Below are positions 15,212-22,566 of a stretch of 40,620 nt of DNA, one piece after another. Source of the stretch: a virus. The notes beneath the pieces were generated by a model. The model had not been told where the DNA came from. It did not search any database and worked only from the letters and a program-made list of their open reading frames with translations. The number at the start of each line of letters is the position of its first letter. Positions within the stretch are counted from its first letter, which is position 1. The translations under genes were made by a program, and so were the position numbers. The DNA is taken from positions 1 to 40,620 of IMG/VR virus record IMGVR_UViG_3300042397_000463; one strand, given 5' to 3'.

Positions 15212-17089
15212 ATGAACTCTTATCAACAACTTATCGCCAAGTCCCGTTATGCCCGTTACCTACCTGAAGAAAAACGTAGGGAAAATTGGGATGAAACATC
15301 TGCCCGTTGGGTATCTTTCTTTCAAGAACAACTTAAAGATAAAGTAAATAAGGATGACTCTATCTGGGGTCTCCTAGGAAACAGCATTAATAACTTAGCA
15401 GTGCTTCCTTCTATGCGATCTATTATGACCGCTGGTGAAGCTCTTAGACGAACACACGTTGCAGCCTATAACTGCAGTTACCTTCCTGTTGATAATCAAC
15501 GTTGCTTTGATGAAGCTATGTATATCCTCTTGTGTGGTACAGGAGTAGGCTTCTCTTGTGAACAAAATTATGTTAACCAGTTACCCGTTGTTCCTACAAT
15601 GGTTGAAGCTACTGGCTACACTATTGTAGTAGCTGACTCTAAAGAAGGTTGGTGTGAAGCTTATAAAATGCTTATTGGAATGTTGTATGAGGGTATCATT
15701 CCTAAATGGGATGTGTCGCTCGTTCGTCCAGCAGGTGCGCCACTTAAGACATTCGGCGGTCGTGCCTCAGGTCCGGGTCCACTGATTGACTTGTTCCAGT
15801 ATACAGTAGATAAGTTTAAAGCTGCTGCAGGTCGTAAGCTTAAATCTATTGAAGCACACGATATCATGTGTAAGATCGGTGAAGTAGTTGTGGTGGGTGG
15901 TGTACGTAGGTCAGCCATGATTTCTCTTGGTGACTTGGGTGACTATGATCATGCCACAGCTAAAGCAGGTGCATGGTGGGAAAACCATGGTGAACGTGCA
16001 TTGGCTAACAACTCAGCAGTGTACAACAGTAAACCTTCTATCGGTGAGTTCATGAAGGAATGGTTAGACATTTACAACAGTCACTCAGGTGAACGTGGTA
16101 TCTTTAACCGTGAAGCTTCTCAAGTACAAGCCGCTAAGTGGGGTCGCAGAGATCCTAAGGTTGACTACGGTACTAACCCTTGCTCAGAGATTATCCTGAA
16201 GCCATATCAGTTCTGTAACTTGTCTACAGTAGTAGTGTCTCCTGAAGATACTGTTGAGTCACTCAAGACTAAAGTTCGCTTGGCTACTATCATGGGTACT
16301 ATGCAGTCTACACTGACTGACTTCCCTTACCTTCGTGATGTATGGCGTACTAACACCAACCAAGAACGTCTCTTGGGTGTGTCTATGACTGGTATCCTTG
16401 ACAACCCTTATCTTCGTGGTAGTACTCACTATCCACTAAGAGATCTTCTTGAAGAACTTCGTGATGTAGCTCGTGAGACTAACAAAGAGTGGGCAGCTAT
16501 CTTGGGTGTACCTGAGTCAGCCGCTATTACTTGTGTTAAGCCTGAGGGTACTGTGTCACAACTTACACAGACATCCAGCGGTATCCATGCTGGACATGCT
16601 AAGTACTACATCAGACGTATTCGTCAGGATAAGAAAGATCCATTGACTCAGTTCTTGATCTCTCAAGGTATCCCTAATGAAGACTGCGTTATGAAGCCTG
16701 ACCAGACTACTGTGTTTAGTTTCCCACAACACTCACCAGGATTTACTCGTGAAGATCTTAATGCTATCGAGCATTTAAATATCTGGTTGACATATCAGCG
16801 TTACTGGTGTGAGCATAAACCCTCAGTAACTATCTCAGTTAAAGACCACGAGTGGATGGAAGTAGGAGCATGGGTATATGAACACTTTGATGAGTGCACT
16901 GGAATTAGTTTCCTTCCTGATGATGGCGGTACTTATCGTCAGGCTCCATACGAAAACATTGACTTATCCGTTTACCATCGTCTTGTTGACACCTTACCTG
17001 CTATTGAATGGGATCTCTTTGTGGAAGATCGTGACAATGTAGAAGGTGCTCAGACACTTGCTTGTACAGCTGGAGGATGTGAGATTTGA
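15212..17089 (+). CDS. nrdJ: Ribonucleotide reductase, class II (adenosylcobalamin-dependent)
   Basis: The 625-aa protein reduces ribonucleotides to deoxyribonucleotides using a B12-generated thiyl radical. The active site NPCSEI carries the radical Cys324 and Glu326. C88 and C335 (CNLS) are positioned as the redox pair. The C-terminal CTAGGCEI (C618, C623) is the swinging arm recharged by thioredoxin. Size and single-chain form fit monomeric class II enzymes of aquatic phages. The gene directly after it encodes thioredoxin, its natural electron donor, and they overlap by four bases. Dependence on B12 implies a host that makes or imports it. AAGGA precedes the ATG. Confidence 0.93.
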   Translation: MNSYQQLIAKSRYARYLPEEKRRENWDETSARWVSFFQEQLKDKVNKDDSIWGLLGNSINNLAVLPSMRSIMTAGEALRRTHVAAYNCSYLPVDNQRCFDEAMYILLCGTGVGFSCEQNYVNQLPVVPTMVEATGYTIVVADSKEGWCEAYKMLIGMLYEGIIPKWDVSLVRPAGAPLKTFGGRASGPGPLIDLFQYTVDKFKAAAGRKLKSIEAHDIMCKIGEVVVVGGVRRSAMISLGDLGDYDHATAKAGAWWENHGERALANNSAVYNSKPSIGEFMKEWLDIYNSHSGERGIFNREASQVQAAKWGRRDPKVDYGTNPCSEIILKPYQFCNLSTVVVSPEDTVESLKTKVRLATIMGTMQSTLTDFPYLRDVWRTNTNQERLLGVSMTGILDNPYLRGSTHYPLRDLLEELRDVARETNKEWAAILGVPESAAITCVKPEGTVSQLTQTSSGIHAGHAKYYIRRIRQDKKDPLTQFLISQGIPNEDCVMKPDQTTVFSFPQHSPGFTREDLNAIEHLNIWLTYQRYWCEHKPSVTISVKDHEWMEVGAWVYEHFDECTGISFLPDDGGTYRQAPYENIDLSVYHRLVDTLPAIEWDLFVEDRDNVEGAQTLACTAGGCEI

Positions 17090-17340
17090 AGCTACTTAAA
17101 TTTTCTGCAGCATGGTGTCAACCATGTAAGCAACTAGATAAGGTTCTTAAAGAAGCCTTACCTGAATACCCTGAGATTGAACTAATTAATATGCCTATCG
17201 AGGATAATAAAGATTCAGTATCATACTACGGTATTCGTTCAGTACCTACAATGATTATTGTAGATAGTAATGATCAGGTATTACGTACATCAGTAGGATT
17301 TGATGCTAATAAGGTAAGACCTTTCTTAGCAGGTACCTAA
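17086..17340 (+). CDS. Thioredoxin/glutaredoxin-like protein
   Basis: The 84-aa product has the active site AAWCQPCKQL (WCxPC) and the conserved cis-proline region RSVPTMI. It is shorter than E. coli thioredoxin (about 108 aa), as is usual for phage versions. Translation starts at a TTG overlapping the reductase stop (TTGA), with GGAGG upstream, so the two are co-translated. It most likely reduces the class II reductase. A role as a polymerase processivity factor, as host thioredoxin has in T7, is possible but unsupported. Confidence 0.88.
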   Translation: MKLLKFSAAWCQPCKQLDKVLKEALPEYPEIELINMPIEDNKDSVSYYGIRSVPTMIIVDSNDQVLRTSVGFDANKVRPFLAGT

Positions 17341-17347
17341 TAGATAA
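17332..17347 (+). promoter_or_regulatory. Phage promoter-like motif, site C
   Basis: GGTACCTAATAGATAA spans the last codons of thioredoxin and ends exactly where the first tRNA begins. It is used here as the reference copy. It would drive the tRNAs and the genes after them. Confidence 0.6.
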
Positions 17348-17422
17348 AGCGGGGTAGCTCAGTAGAAGAGCGATGGACTCATAATCCATAGGTCAGGGGT
17401 GCGACTCCCTTCCCCGCAACCA
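17348..17422 (+). tRNA. tRNA with CAU anticodon (Met, initiator Met or Ile2)
   Basis: It folds as a cloverleaf: acceptor GCGGGG/CCCCGC plus an A-A mismatch at position 1-72, D stem GCTC/GAGC, anticodon stem ATGGA/TCCAT with loop CTCATAA, T stem AGGGG/CCCTT, and an encoded CCA. The D loop (AGTAGAA) lacks the usual GG, and the T loop (TGCGACT) has G where T55 is expected. The two changes would together remove the normal elbow contact. The unpaired first position recalls initiator tRNAs, but the three G-C pairs of initiators in the anticodon stem are absent. CAU could also be lysidine-modified Ile2. Confidence 0.8.
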
Positions 17423-17429
17423 TCGGTCC

Positions 17430-17449
17430 GACTCTACCGTTACGGAGTC
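17430..17449 (+). other. Hairpin in the spacer between the two tRNAs
   Basis: GACT...CCG-TTA-CGG-AGTC forms a 4+3 bp stem with a three-base bulge in the 41-base spacer. It could guide tRNA processing. There is no U-tract, so it is not a terminator. Confidence 0.3.
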
Positions 17450-17463
17450 ACAGACATAATGAC

Positions 17464-17537
17464 AGTGGTATAATTCAACTGGTAGAATCGAGGATGTATA
17501 AGCTTCGGAATGTGGCGTTCGAATCCCACTACCACTC
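17464..17537 (+). tRNA. Atypical tRNA, isotype uncertain
   Basis: The acceptor AGTGGTA/TACCACT (7 bp), D stem ATTC/GAAT with a normal AACTGGTA loop, and a T loop TTCGAAT are all good. The T stem GTGG-G/CCCAC pairs fully only if C17516 is bulged. The anticodon arm is irregular: either a GAGG/CTTC stem closed by A-G with loop TGTATAA (UAU anticodon, no U33), or CGAGG/CTTCG with a 9-base loop centred on GTA after a U. Tyr would normally have a long variable arm, which is absent. No CCA is encoded. It may be a functional odd tRNA or a decaying one. Confidence 0.6.
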
Positions 17538-17555
17538 TCTAATCAAGGACACAAC

Positions 17556-17888
17556 ATGGCTAAACAAAAACACCCCAGATATTATTCAAGGAAATTCCTT
17601 AATAAAAGCAAGGGTACAGCGTTAATAGAATCAAGCGTAGATATCAGCCCATACTCTATGGACGGTACTATCTGTATATCTGACTGCTATCGTAAGGTAG
17701 AGCTTGATATGCACATATATGATAAGAAATCTTTAAAAGAAAAGTATGATAAATTAGAATTACTAATTAAAGAATTAACTTTATTTAAAGACTTTATTGA
17801 TAATAATGCCGACTATTATTTTGAATTAAAGAAAAATAATAAACCAACTAGTCTAGCCGCATTATTAAGCGAGGAAGATGATGATTAA
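17556..17888 (+). CDS. Hypothetical protein, 110 aa
   Basis: It follows the tRNAs with an AAGGA ribosome binding site. The N-terminus is basic (MAKQKHPRYYSRKFLNKSK), the middle is beta-rich and a helix follows. The C-terminus is acidic (SEEDDD). No family is recognised. Confidence 0.65.
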   Translation: MAKQKHPRYYSRKFLNKSKGTALIESSVDISPYSMDGTICISDCYRKVELDMHIYDKKSLKEKYDKLELLIKELTLFKDFIDNNADYYFELKKNNKPTSLAALLSEEDDD

Positions 17889-18078
17889 TAAACACGATAT
17901 TGAGGACTTGTGTCCTGACTACTATAAAACCCCTGAAGAAATCCTATATGACGACAGAGCCTATTGGTACGATATTGAGCTACAAGGCTTAAAATTACCT
18001 GAGGTATGGGGTAAGTATATCCTAGGTGAAAACGTTAAGTCCTACGAGTTTAACCTTAGTAAAGGCTATTATGGGTAA
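17878..18078 (+). CDS. Hypothetical protein, 66 aa
   Basis: An acidic, Tyr-rich small protein that overlaps the previous gene by 11 bases. The start could be 17878 or 17881. No motif is recognised. Confidence 0.55.
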   Translation: MMINKHDIEDLCPDYYKTPEEILYDDRAYWYDIELQGLKLPEVWGKYILGENVKSYEFNLSKGYYG

Positions 18079-18280
18079 AGGTAGTAGTAGACGTAGAGAG
18101 AATGAACAGCTGGTAAGAGACAATTGGGATGCTATATTTGGTATTAAAAAGAACCCTGAGACTCTGCAGGAACATGTCTGGAATGATAAGGTAAGAGCAT
18201 ATCAGTCAGATATTGAAAAGAAATTAATTAAAGGAAATGAATATGAGCTGCCAGAAAAAGCTAAAGACACTTATCAGTGA
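18071..18280 (+). CDS. Conserved small phage protein, 69 aa
   Basis: The ATG at 18071 has AAAGG five bases upstream and gives MGKGSSRRRENEQLVRDNWD, an N-terminus shared by small phage proteins of unknown role. The longer frame from 18026 lies inside the previous gene and is less likely. Basic N-terminus, helical remainder. Confidence 0.6.
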   Translation: MGKGSSRRRENEQLVRDNWDAIFGIKKNPETLQEHVWNDKVRAYQSDIEKKLIKGNEYELPEKAKDTYQ

Positions 18281-18671
18281 TAACTTTATTGTGTATTTTA
18301 AAACACATGTTTATCACTTAAATATTACAGGTCCAAACTTTCCTCAATACCATTCTTTATTTCAAGAAGTTTATGAATATCTGCTTGAAGCGCATGACGG
18401 TTTAAACGAACAATGCCGCCAAATGGGTGGTATGTGTATGACTAATTTAAAAGAATATGCTGAAGAGTCTAACTTTACTTTAGAAAACAAAGCTAAGACA
18501 GATATTGCTATGTTGTCTGACTTGGCAGGGTCTTTAGAAGACATCTTAACTGTCTCTCAAATGCTTTATGATGAAGCAAGTAAAGAAAGTCATGGTGCTT
18601 TAGAAACATACATTGGTGACTATATGACTGGTGTATCTAAACTTAAATGGAAATTGGAGTCATGTAAATGA
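18243..18671 (+). CDS. Dps-like ferritin (DNA protection during starvation)
   Basis: The 142-aa protein matches the Dps four-helix bundle. All four ferroxidase ligands of the intersubunit type are visible: H25 (VYHLNITG), H37 (QYHSLF), D52 and E56 (AHDGLNEQ). Length is slightly below typical Dps (about 160). Dps proteins oxidise and store iron, detoxify peroxide, and some bind DNA. Here the basic N-terminal tail is short, so DNA binding is uncertain. The ATG at 18243 is favoured over 18237 because AAGGA lies seven bases before it. It is next to last in the rightward module and so may be expressed late. Confidence 0.75.
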   Translation: MSCQKKLKTLISDNFIVYFKTHVYHLNITGPNFPQYHSLFQEVYEYLLEAHDGLNEQCRQMGGMCMTNLKEYAEESNFTLENKAKTDIAMLSDLAGSLEDILTVSQMLYDEASKESHGALETYIGDYMTGVSKLKWKLESCK

Positions 18672-18946
18672 AGAGCTATAATCTACAAGCATTAAGGGGT
18701 AATCCCTATGATGATAAGGAATTTCAATCTGATATGAGTGAAGTAGGTATTAATATTCCTGATAATCTCTTATACAAAAAAGAAATTGGACCTTATGTTA
18801 TCAATGAAATCTATAAACAAAATCTAACAGGATTAACTGAAGTTAAAAACGTTAATACTGGTTTTAATTATACACAAGAAGAAGCAGCAAAAGCAGCTGA
18901 TGAATATCGCAGTGATGCGCTTAAACTATATAACAGTTTAGTTTAA
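18668..18946 (+). CDS. Hypothetical protein, 92 aa
   Basis: The last rightward gene, coupled to the Dps-like gene by an ATGA overlap and ending at the terminator. It has a mixed composition and an Ala-rich C-terminal helix (EEAAKAADEYRSDALKLY). No family is recognised. Confidence 0.65.
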   Translation: MKSYNLQALRGNPYDDKEFQSDMSEVGINIPDNLLYKKEIGPYVINEIYKQNLTGLTEVKNVNTGFNYTQEEAAKAADEYRSDALKLYNSLV

Positions 18947-18995
18947 AAAAAAAAAATAACCCCTACTAGGATAATTCCTAATAGGGGTTTTTTAT
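18945..18995. terminator. Bidirectional terminator between converging modules
   Basis: ACCCCTACTAGGA (18959-18971) pairs with TCCTAATAGGGGT (18976-18988) at 12 of 13 positions around a TAAT loop. A run of T follows (18988-18993), and a run of about 13 A precedes it. The element therefore has a U-tract on both strands and should stop both the rightward and the leftward transcripts. Confidence 0.9.
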
Positions 18996-19002
18996 TTGTT
19001 AA

Positions 19003-22000
19003 TTAAGTAAAGAAATAAATTTCACCGTTAAGTGCTCTATTCCTAATTTTCATTAAGGCATTTTTGCGGTTGTTATTTAAATCCTTAGTCCACTTTTTAA
19101 ACTTTTCAAATACATTAAACTTTGAAGCCATAGACTTATAAAGGATATTAACTTGAGCACGAGTAAGTACTACCGTGTCAGGTCTATTCTCAGGTAATAT
19201 ATAACCAGAACGACTATCCATTAGCCTGTCTTTAAATGTTTTCTCAGGTATAGTAAGCTTATCACCTGCTTTTTCTTTTTCTAAAATGTATTTTAGATTA
19301 CGATCTAATACAGTAAACATACCTTTATAAGGTGATTTGTCGTTAATAACAATTGTATTACCTTGCTTAGAAAGTTCTTTATCTATCTCAGCCATTTGCA
19401 GGTTGTAATCTTCTTCGAATTTACCAGTCATATCCCAAGATAAAATACGAGGAACAATAATGTTATTAGCTACGTACAATGTCATAAGATAGCTGTCAGC
19501 ATCTAAGATAAAGTTATCAAATACAGGAGACATATTAAGCATTTGGAATGGATCTTTATCACCATTAATATAACGCATAGTCTCAAGCATTACCATTGAC
19601 TCTCGATATTGACCCATAACAGGACCAATACCGTTACGTGCTGCTGTTCCTGGACCTGGAGGTTCAATGTTAGCACCATCAAAGCCTTTAGTGCCTTTAT
19701 CTTTAGCCTTAGCTTCAGGATCTAAAGGCATAAAGCCTTTAATTTTACGTTTAATATTAGCATAGCGACTAGATATTTCTATTTCTTGGTCTGTATCGTA
19801 CACACCTGACTTACCAATACTAATTCTTTCGTTATGAAATCCTAATGGCGCTGGAACACGACCAAACATTTGCATAAGTTCTACAATTTGTTTGGGCAAA
19901 GCATATTGCCAGCTATCACCAGATGCATTTAAGGTTTTAAAATAAATTTCATTAAGTTCTTCAACAAGTTTTTTGTAATCATTGTTGTAATGCTTTAGCA
20001 TTTCATCTTTAAAGGATGGGTATTCATTAAGAAAAGCCATAGCTTCTTCAAAGTGATACATCATTGGCTTACCGTAGTCAGTAGTCAACAATACCTTTTT
20101 ACCAAAAGCCTTATTAAAGTTTTTGTCACCTTCAAACTTAGCAAAAGCCGCCTTCCAAGCTCTTAGCTTTTCTTGATCTGATGCACCAAAAGCAGAATCT
20201 AATCCTTCTTTTACAGCGACTTCAGTAAAGAAAGCTCTAGGGTCTTTACCACCAGTAACATCCTGCCACTGCTTGTCTGTCATGGTGTCCCATATCAAAC
20301 CAACTCGTGTGAGAATATTTTCTTTGCCAACGTCCATAGCCAAGAATGTTCTTCCAGCTGAATTCATATCAATAGCTACAGTAGTTCTAGGAGTAAAAGG
20401 TTTACCTTGTTCCTTAGAATCCATATAGGCAGCTGCATCTAGGAAAGCCTGTAACGTATAGCCATAATCATCTCGCCCTGAATTGTTCAACCAAGTAAGC
20501 ATAGCATTACGTTGGGGTTCAGTCATGTTCTGAGTGTATTCAGGTTTAATTAGACTTGCATCACCGGGTATTTTCTTTACGCCTTTGTTGTATTGGTCAT
20601 CAACTGCTTTAGCAACACTAAGTATTTCATTAACAATTTCTCTATTAGAATTAGGAACTAATGATCTTAGTTGGCGACCAATACTAGCTGCATTCATAAT
20701 AAATGCGGGAGAAACTATACTAAGCATTTCAGGAATAGTCATATTCTCTGTTTTAAAACCAGTACCTGCGTATTTACCCACATCTAAAGCTCTACCAAGA
20801 ATAGCTAGGAAAGATAATTCCCTTTCTGCTGGAGTAAGTTTAAAGTCTCTTCCTCTAACTTTACTTCCAATTTTATTCCAAAAGTCTGTTGCCTTTTCTT
20901 TGCTAATACCTTTTGTATGGTAAGTAGTATCATTAACCAACATAGGTTTTGCATTGAAAACCATTAGTGCACGGGTTAATTTGTTACGTTGTTCAGCAAA
21001 GTCTACTGCATCTTGGTATAAACGATGTGTTGAGTAGTCATCCCTGTACTTAGTAAAGTTAGGACTACCATCAGCCATAAAACCAGCTTGATGGAAGAAC
21101 TCGCTTGCTAACAAATTAAGTTTACTTTTTAAAGAACCCTTTTTATCTGAGCTATCATCAGGAAGTTTAGCATCTTCAAGATCTTCATTACTTATCTTAA
21201 AATAAGGTAACATATCTATATTACCTTCAACGGGTACTCCGTTGTTATTAATCTGAGATAGCAACATCTTAAACATATTAAGAGCGTGAAAACCTTTAAT
21301 AGAAGAAGACAACTTACCAATGCTACCAGCAATACGCTTACCCTCATCAACTTGAGTAAGCGGTTGATATCCGGGTTTCTTAATGTCTCCAGGACGAATG
21401 TTACGGCTAGCACCAACAAGTTCACCCGTATCACTTACAGGAACTTTTTGGGATCTGGCAGACAATCTACCTGTAATAGCATACTCTAGCTCTTTAGTGT
21501 CCCTATAGTAATCTAAACCCTTAGTAGTTGGTACAACTGCCATCACACCTTTAACATTAATTTCGGTTAAAAAACCTGCATCAATTTCAGCTTGAGTGTA
21601 AAAAGCACCAGACTCTACATTAGAAATCCTAGATTGAGGTAGAGTTGACTGGTCTAAAGGTCTTCCTTGTTCGTCAACTGAATTGCGAGTCTTTCTAAAC
21701 ACATTAGCTACACGACCAGTAGCTGTTTCATAAGACTCTCTGGTAAGAAGACCACCAACATATTTAACTGTAAGTGGACCTTCTTCTCCATCACCGCTTA
21801 ACAAAGAATTAATACTGGTAAGAGTGTCATTAGAATCTTCATCAAAGAAATCTGCTTCTACAATTTCAGAATCTTCTTGAGATCGAGGTTTCATTCGTTT
21901 AGCATTGCCAACAGCAAGAGGCATCAAAGTAGTCATTGCCAATGTGCCCATGTTAGCTGCTGTACGAGTCGTAACACCATAAGCATCGGCAAGTCTTGAT

Positions 22001-22563
22001 AAACCGTTTTGAACTTCTCCTGAGGGTGTTTTAATTTCCATATTAGCTAAAGACAAACCAATATCTTTAGAAGCACGTAATGGTGAAGCAGCTACGGTAG
22101 GCTTCATAACACCGTCACCAATAGCGGCATTAAGGTCATCCACTGTTTTCATACGAGTTAATTGTGCAAGAGATGTTACTCGTTGTTGCTGTGCTTCAAC
22201 TTCCTCTTGCCTTAACTGCATCATTTGATCGTAAGGCAATACATTACCTTGGCGATCCATAATAGACCTACCTGCTCCAGCACCTTCATCAGGGTATATA
22301 TCGCTGTTGTCTGCAATATATTGTTGCTCTAGATCATCATCTTGAAAAAGATTTCTTTCTCTACTATAATAATCAATATCCTCAGGAGATGCTGTTTCTT
22401 CTTCAGCACTCATACCTGTGTATGCTATTGGGGGAGGAACCTGTTGATCCTCTGATATATTTATTGAAGGTACTTCTGTTTCTGAAATACGTTCTCTTAG
22501 GAATTCTGATCCAACACCCTCTGGAACACCAGATGGGCGGGGTACGTTAACAAATTTAGACAT
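19003..22563 (-). CDS. Putative virion RNA polymerase (diverged single-subunit RNAP), 1186 aa
   Basis: The central and C-terminal part carries single-subunit RNAP signatures. Motif A is AIDMNSAG (D732, Gly five residues later, as in T7 D537/G542). Motif B has K818, K822 and DYG (Y830, G831), with the 12- and 8-residue spacing of T7 R627/K631/Y639 and N4 R666/K670/Y678. A T-helix-like GIGPVMGQYRESM lies at 978-990. Motif C is PVFDNF..DAD (D1016; His811 of T7 is Phe1015). Distances D732-Y830 (98) and Y830-D1016 (186) are close to T7 (102, 173). RGR at 570-572 may be the upstream RNA-binding motif. The first 250 residues are acidic, low-complexity sequence. It is the last gene of the virion operon after two other giant proteins, as expected for an injected polymerase like N4 gp50 but a third of its size. 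Alternatively it is an ejection protein with chance motif matches. Confidence 0.65.
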   Translation of the reverse strand: MSKFVNVPRPSGVPEGVGSEFLRERISETEVPSINISEDQQVPPPIAYTGMSAEEETASPEDIDYYSRERNLFQDDDLEQQYIADNSDIYPDEGAGAGRSIMDRQGNVLPYDQMMQLRQEEVEAQQQRVTSLAQLTRMKTVDDLNAAIGDGVMKPTVAASPLRASKDIGLSLANMEIKTPSGEVQNGLSRLADAYGVTTRTAANMGTLAMTTLMPLAVGNAKRMKPRSQEDSEIVEADFFDEDSNDTLTSINSLLSGDGEEGPLTVKYVGGLLTRESYETATGRVANVFRKTRNSVDEQGRPLDQSTLPQSRISNVESGAFYTQAEIDAGFLTEINVKGVMAVVPTTKGLDYYRDTKELEYAITGRLSARSQKVPVSDTGELVGASRNIRPGDIKKPGYQPLTQVDEGKRIAGSIGKLSSSIKGFHALNMFKMLLSQINNNGVPVEGNIDMLPYFKISNEDLEDAKLPDDSSDKKGSLKSKLNLLASEFFHQAGFMADGSPNFTKYRDDYSTHRLYQDAVDFAEQRNKLTRALMVFNAKPMLVNDTTYHTKGISKEKATDFWNKIGSKVRGRDFKLTPAERELSFLAILGRALDVGKYAGTGFKTENMTIPEMLSIVSPAFIMNAASIGRQLRSLVPNSNREIVNEILSVAKAVDDQYNKGVKKIPGDASLIKPEYTQNMTEPQRNAMLTWLNNSGRDDYGYTLQAFLDAAAYMDSKEQGKPFTPRTTVAIDMNSAGRTFLAMDVGKENILTRVGLIWDTMTDKQWQDVTGGKDPRAFFTEVAVKEGLDSAFGASDQEKLRAWKAAFAKFEGDKNFNKAFGKKVLLTTDYGKPMMYHFEEAMAFLNEYPSFKDEMLKHYNNDYKKLVEELNEIYFKTLNASGDSWQYALPKQIVELMQMFGRVPAPLGFHNERISIGKSGVYDTDQEIEISSRYANIKRKIKGFMPLDPEAKAKDKGTKGFDGANIEPPGPGTAARNGIGPVMGQYRESMVMLETMRYINGDKDPFQMLNMSPVFDNFILDADSYLMTLYVANNIIVPRILSWDMTGKFEEDYNLQMAEIDKELSKQGNTIVINDKSPYKGMFTVLDRNLKYILEKEKAGDKLTIPEKTFKDRLMDSRSGYILPENRPDTVVLTRAQVNILYKSMASKFNVFEKFKKWTKDLNNNRKNALMKIRNRALNGEIYFFT

Positions 22564-22566
22564 TGA

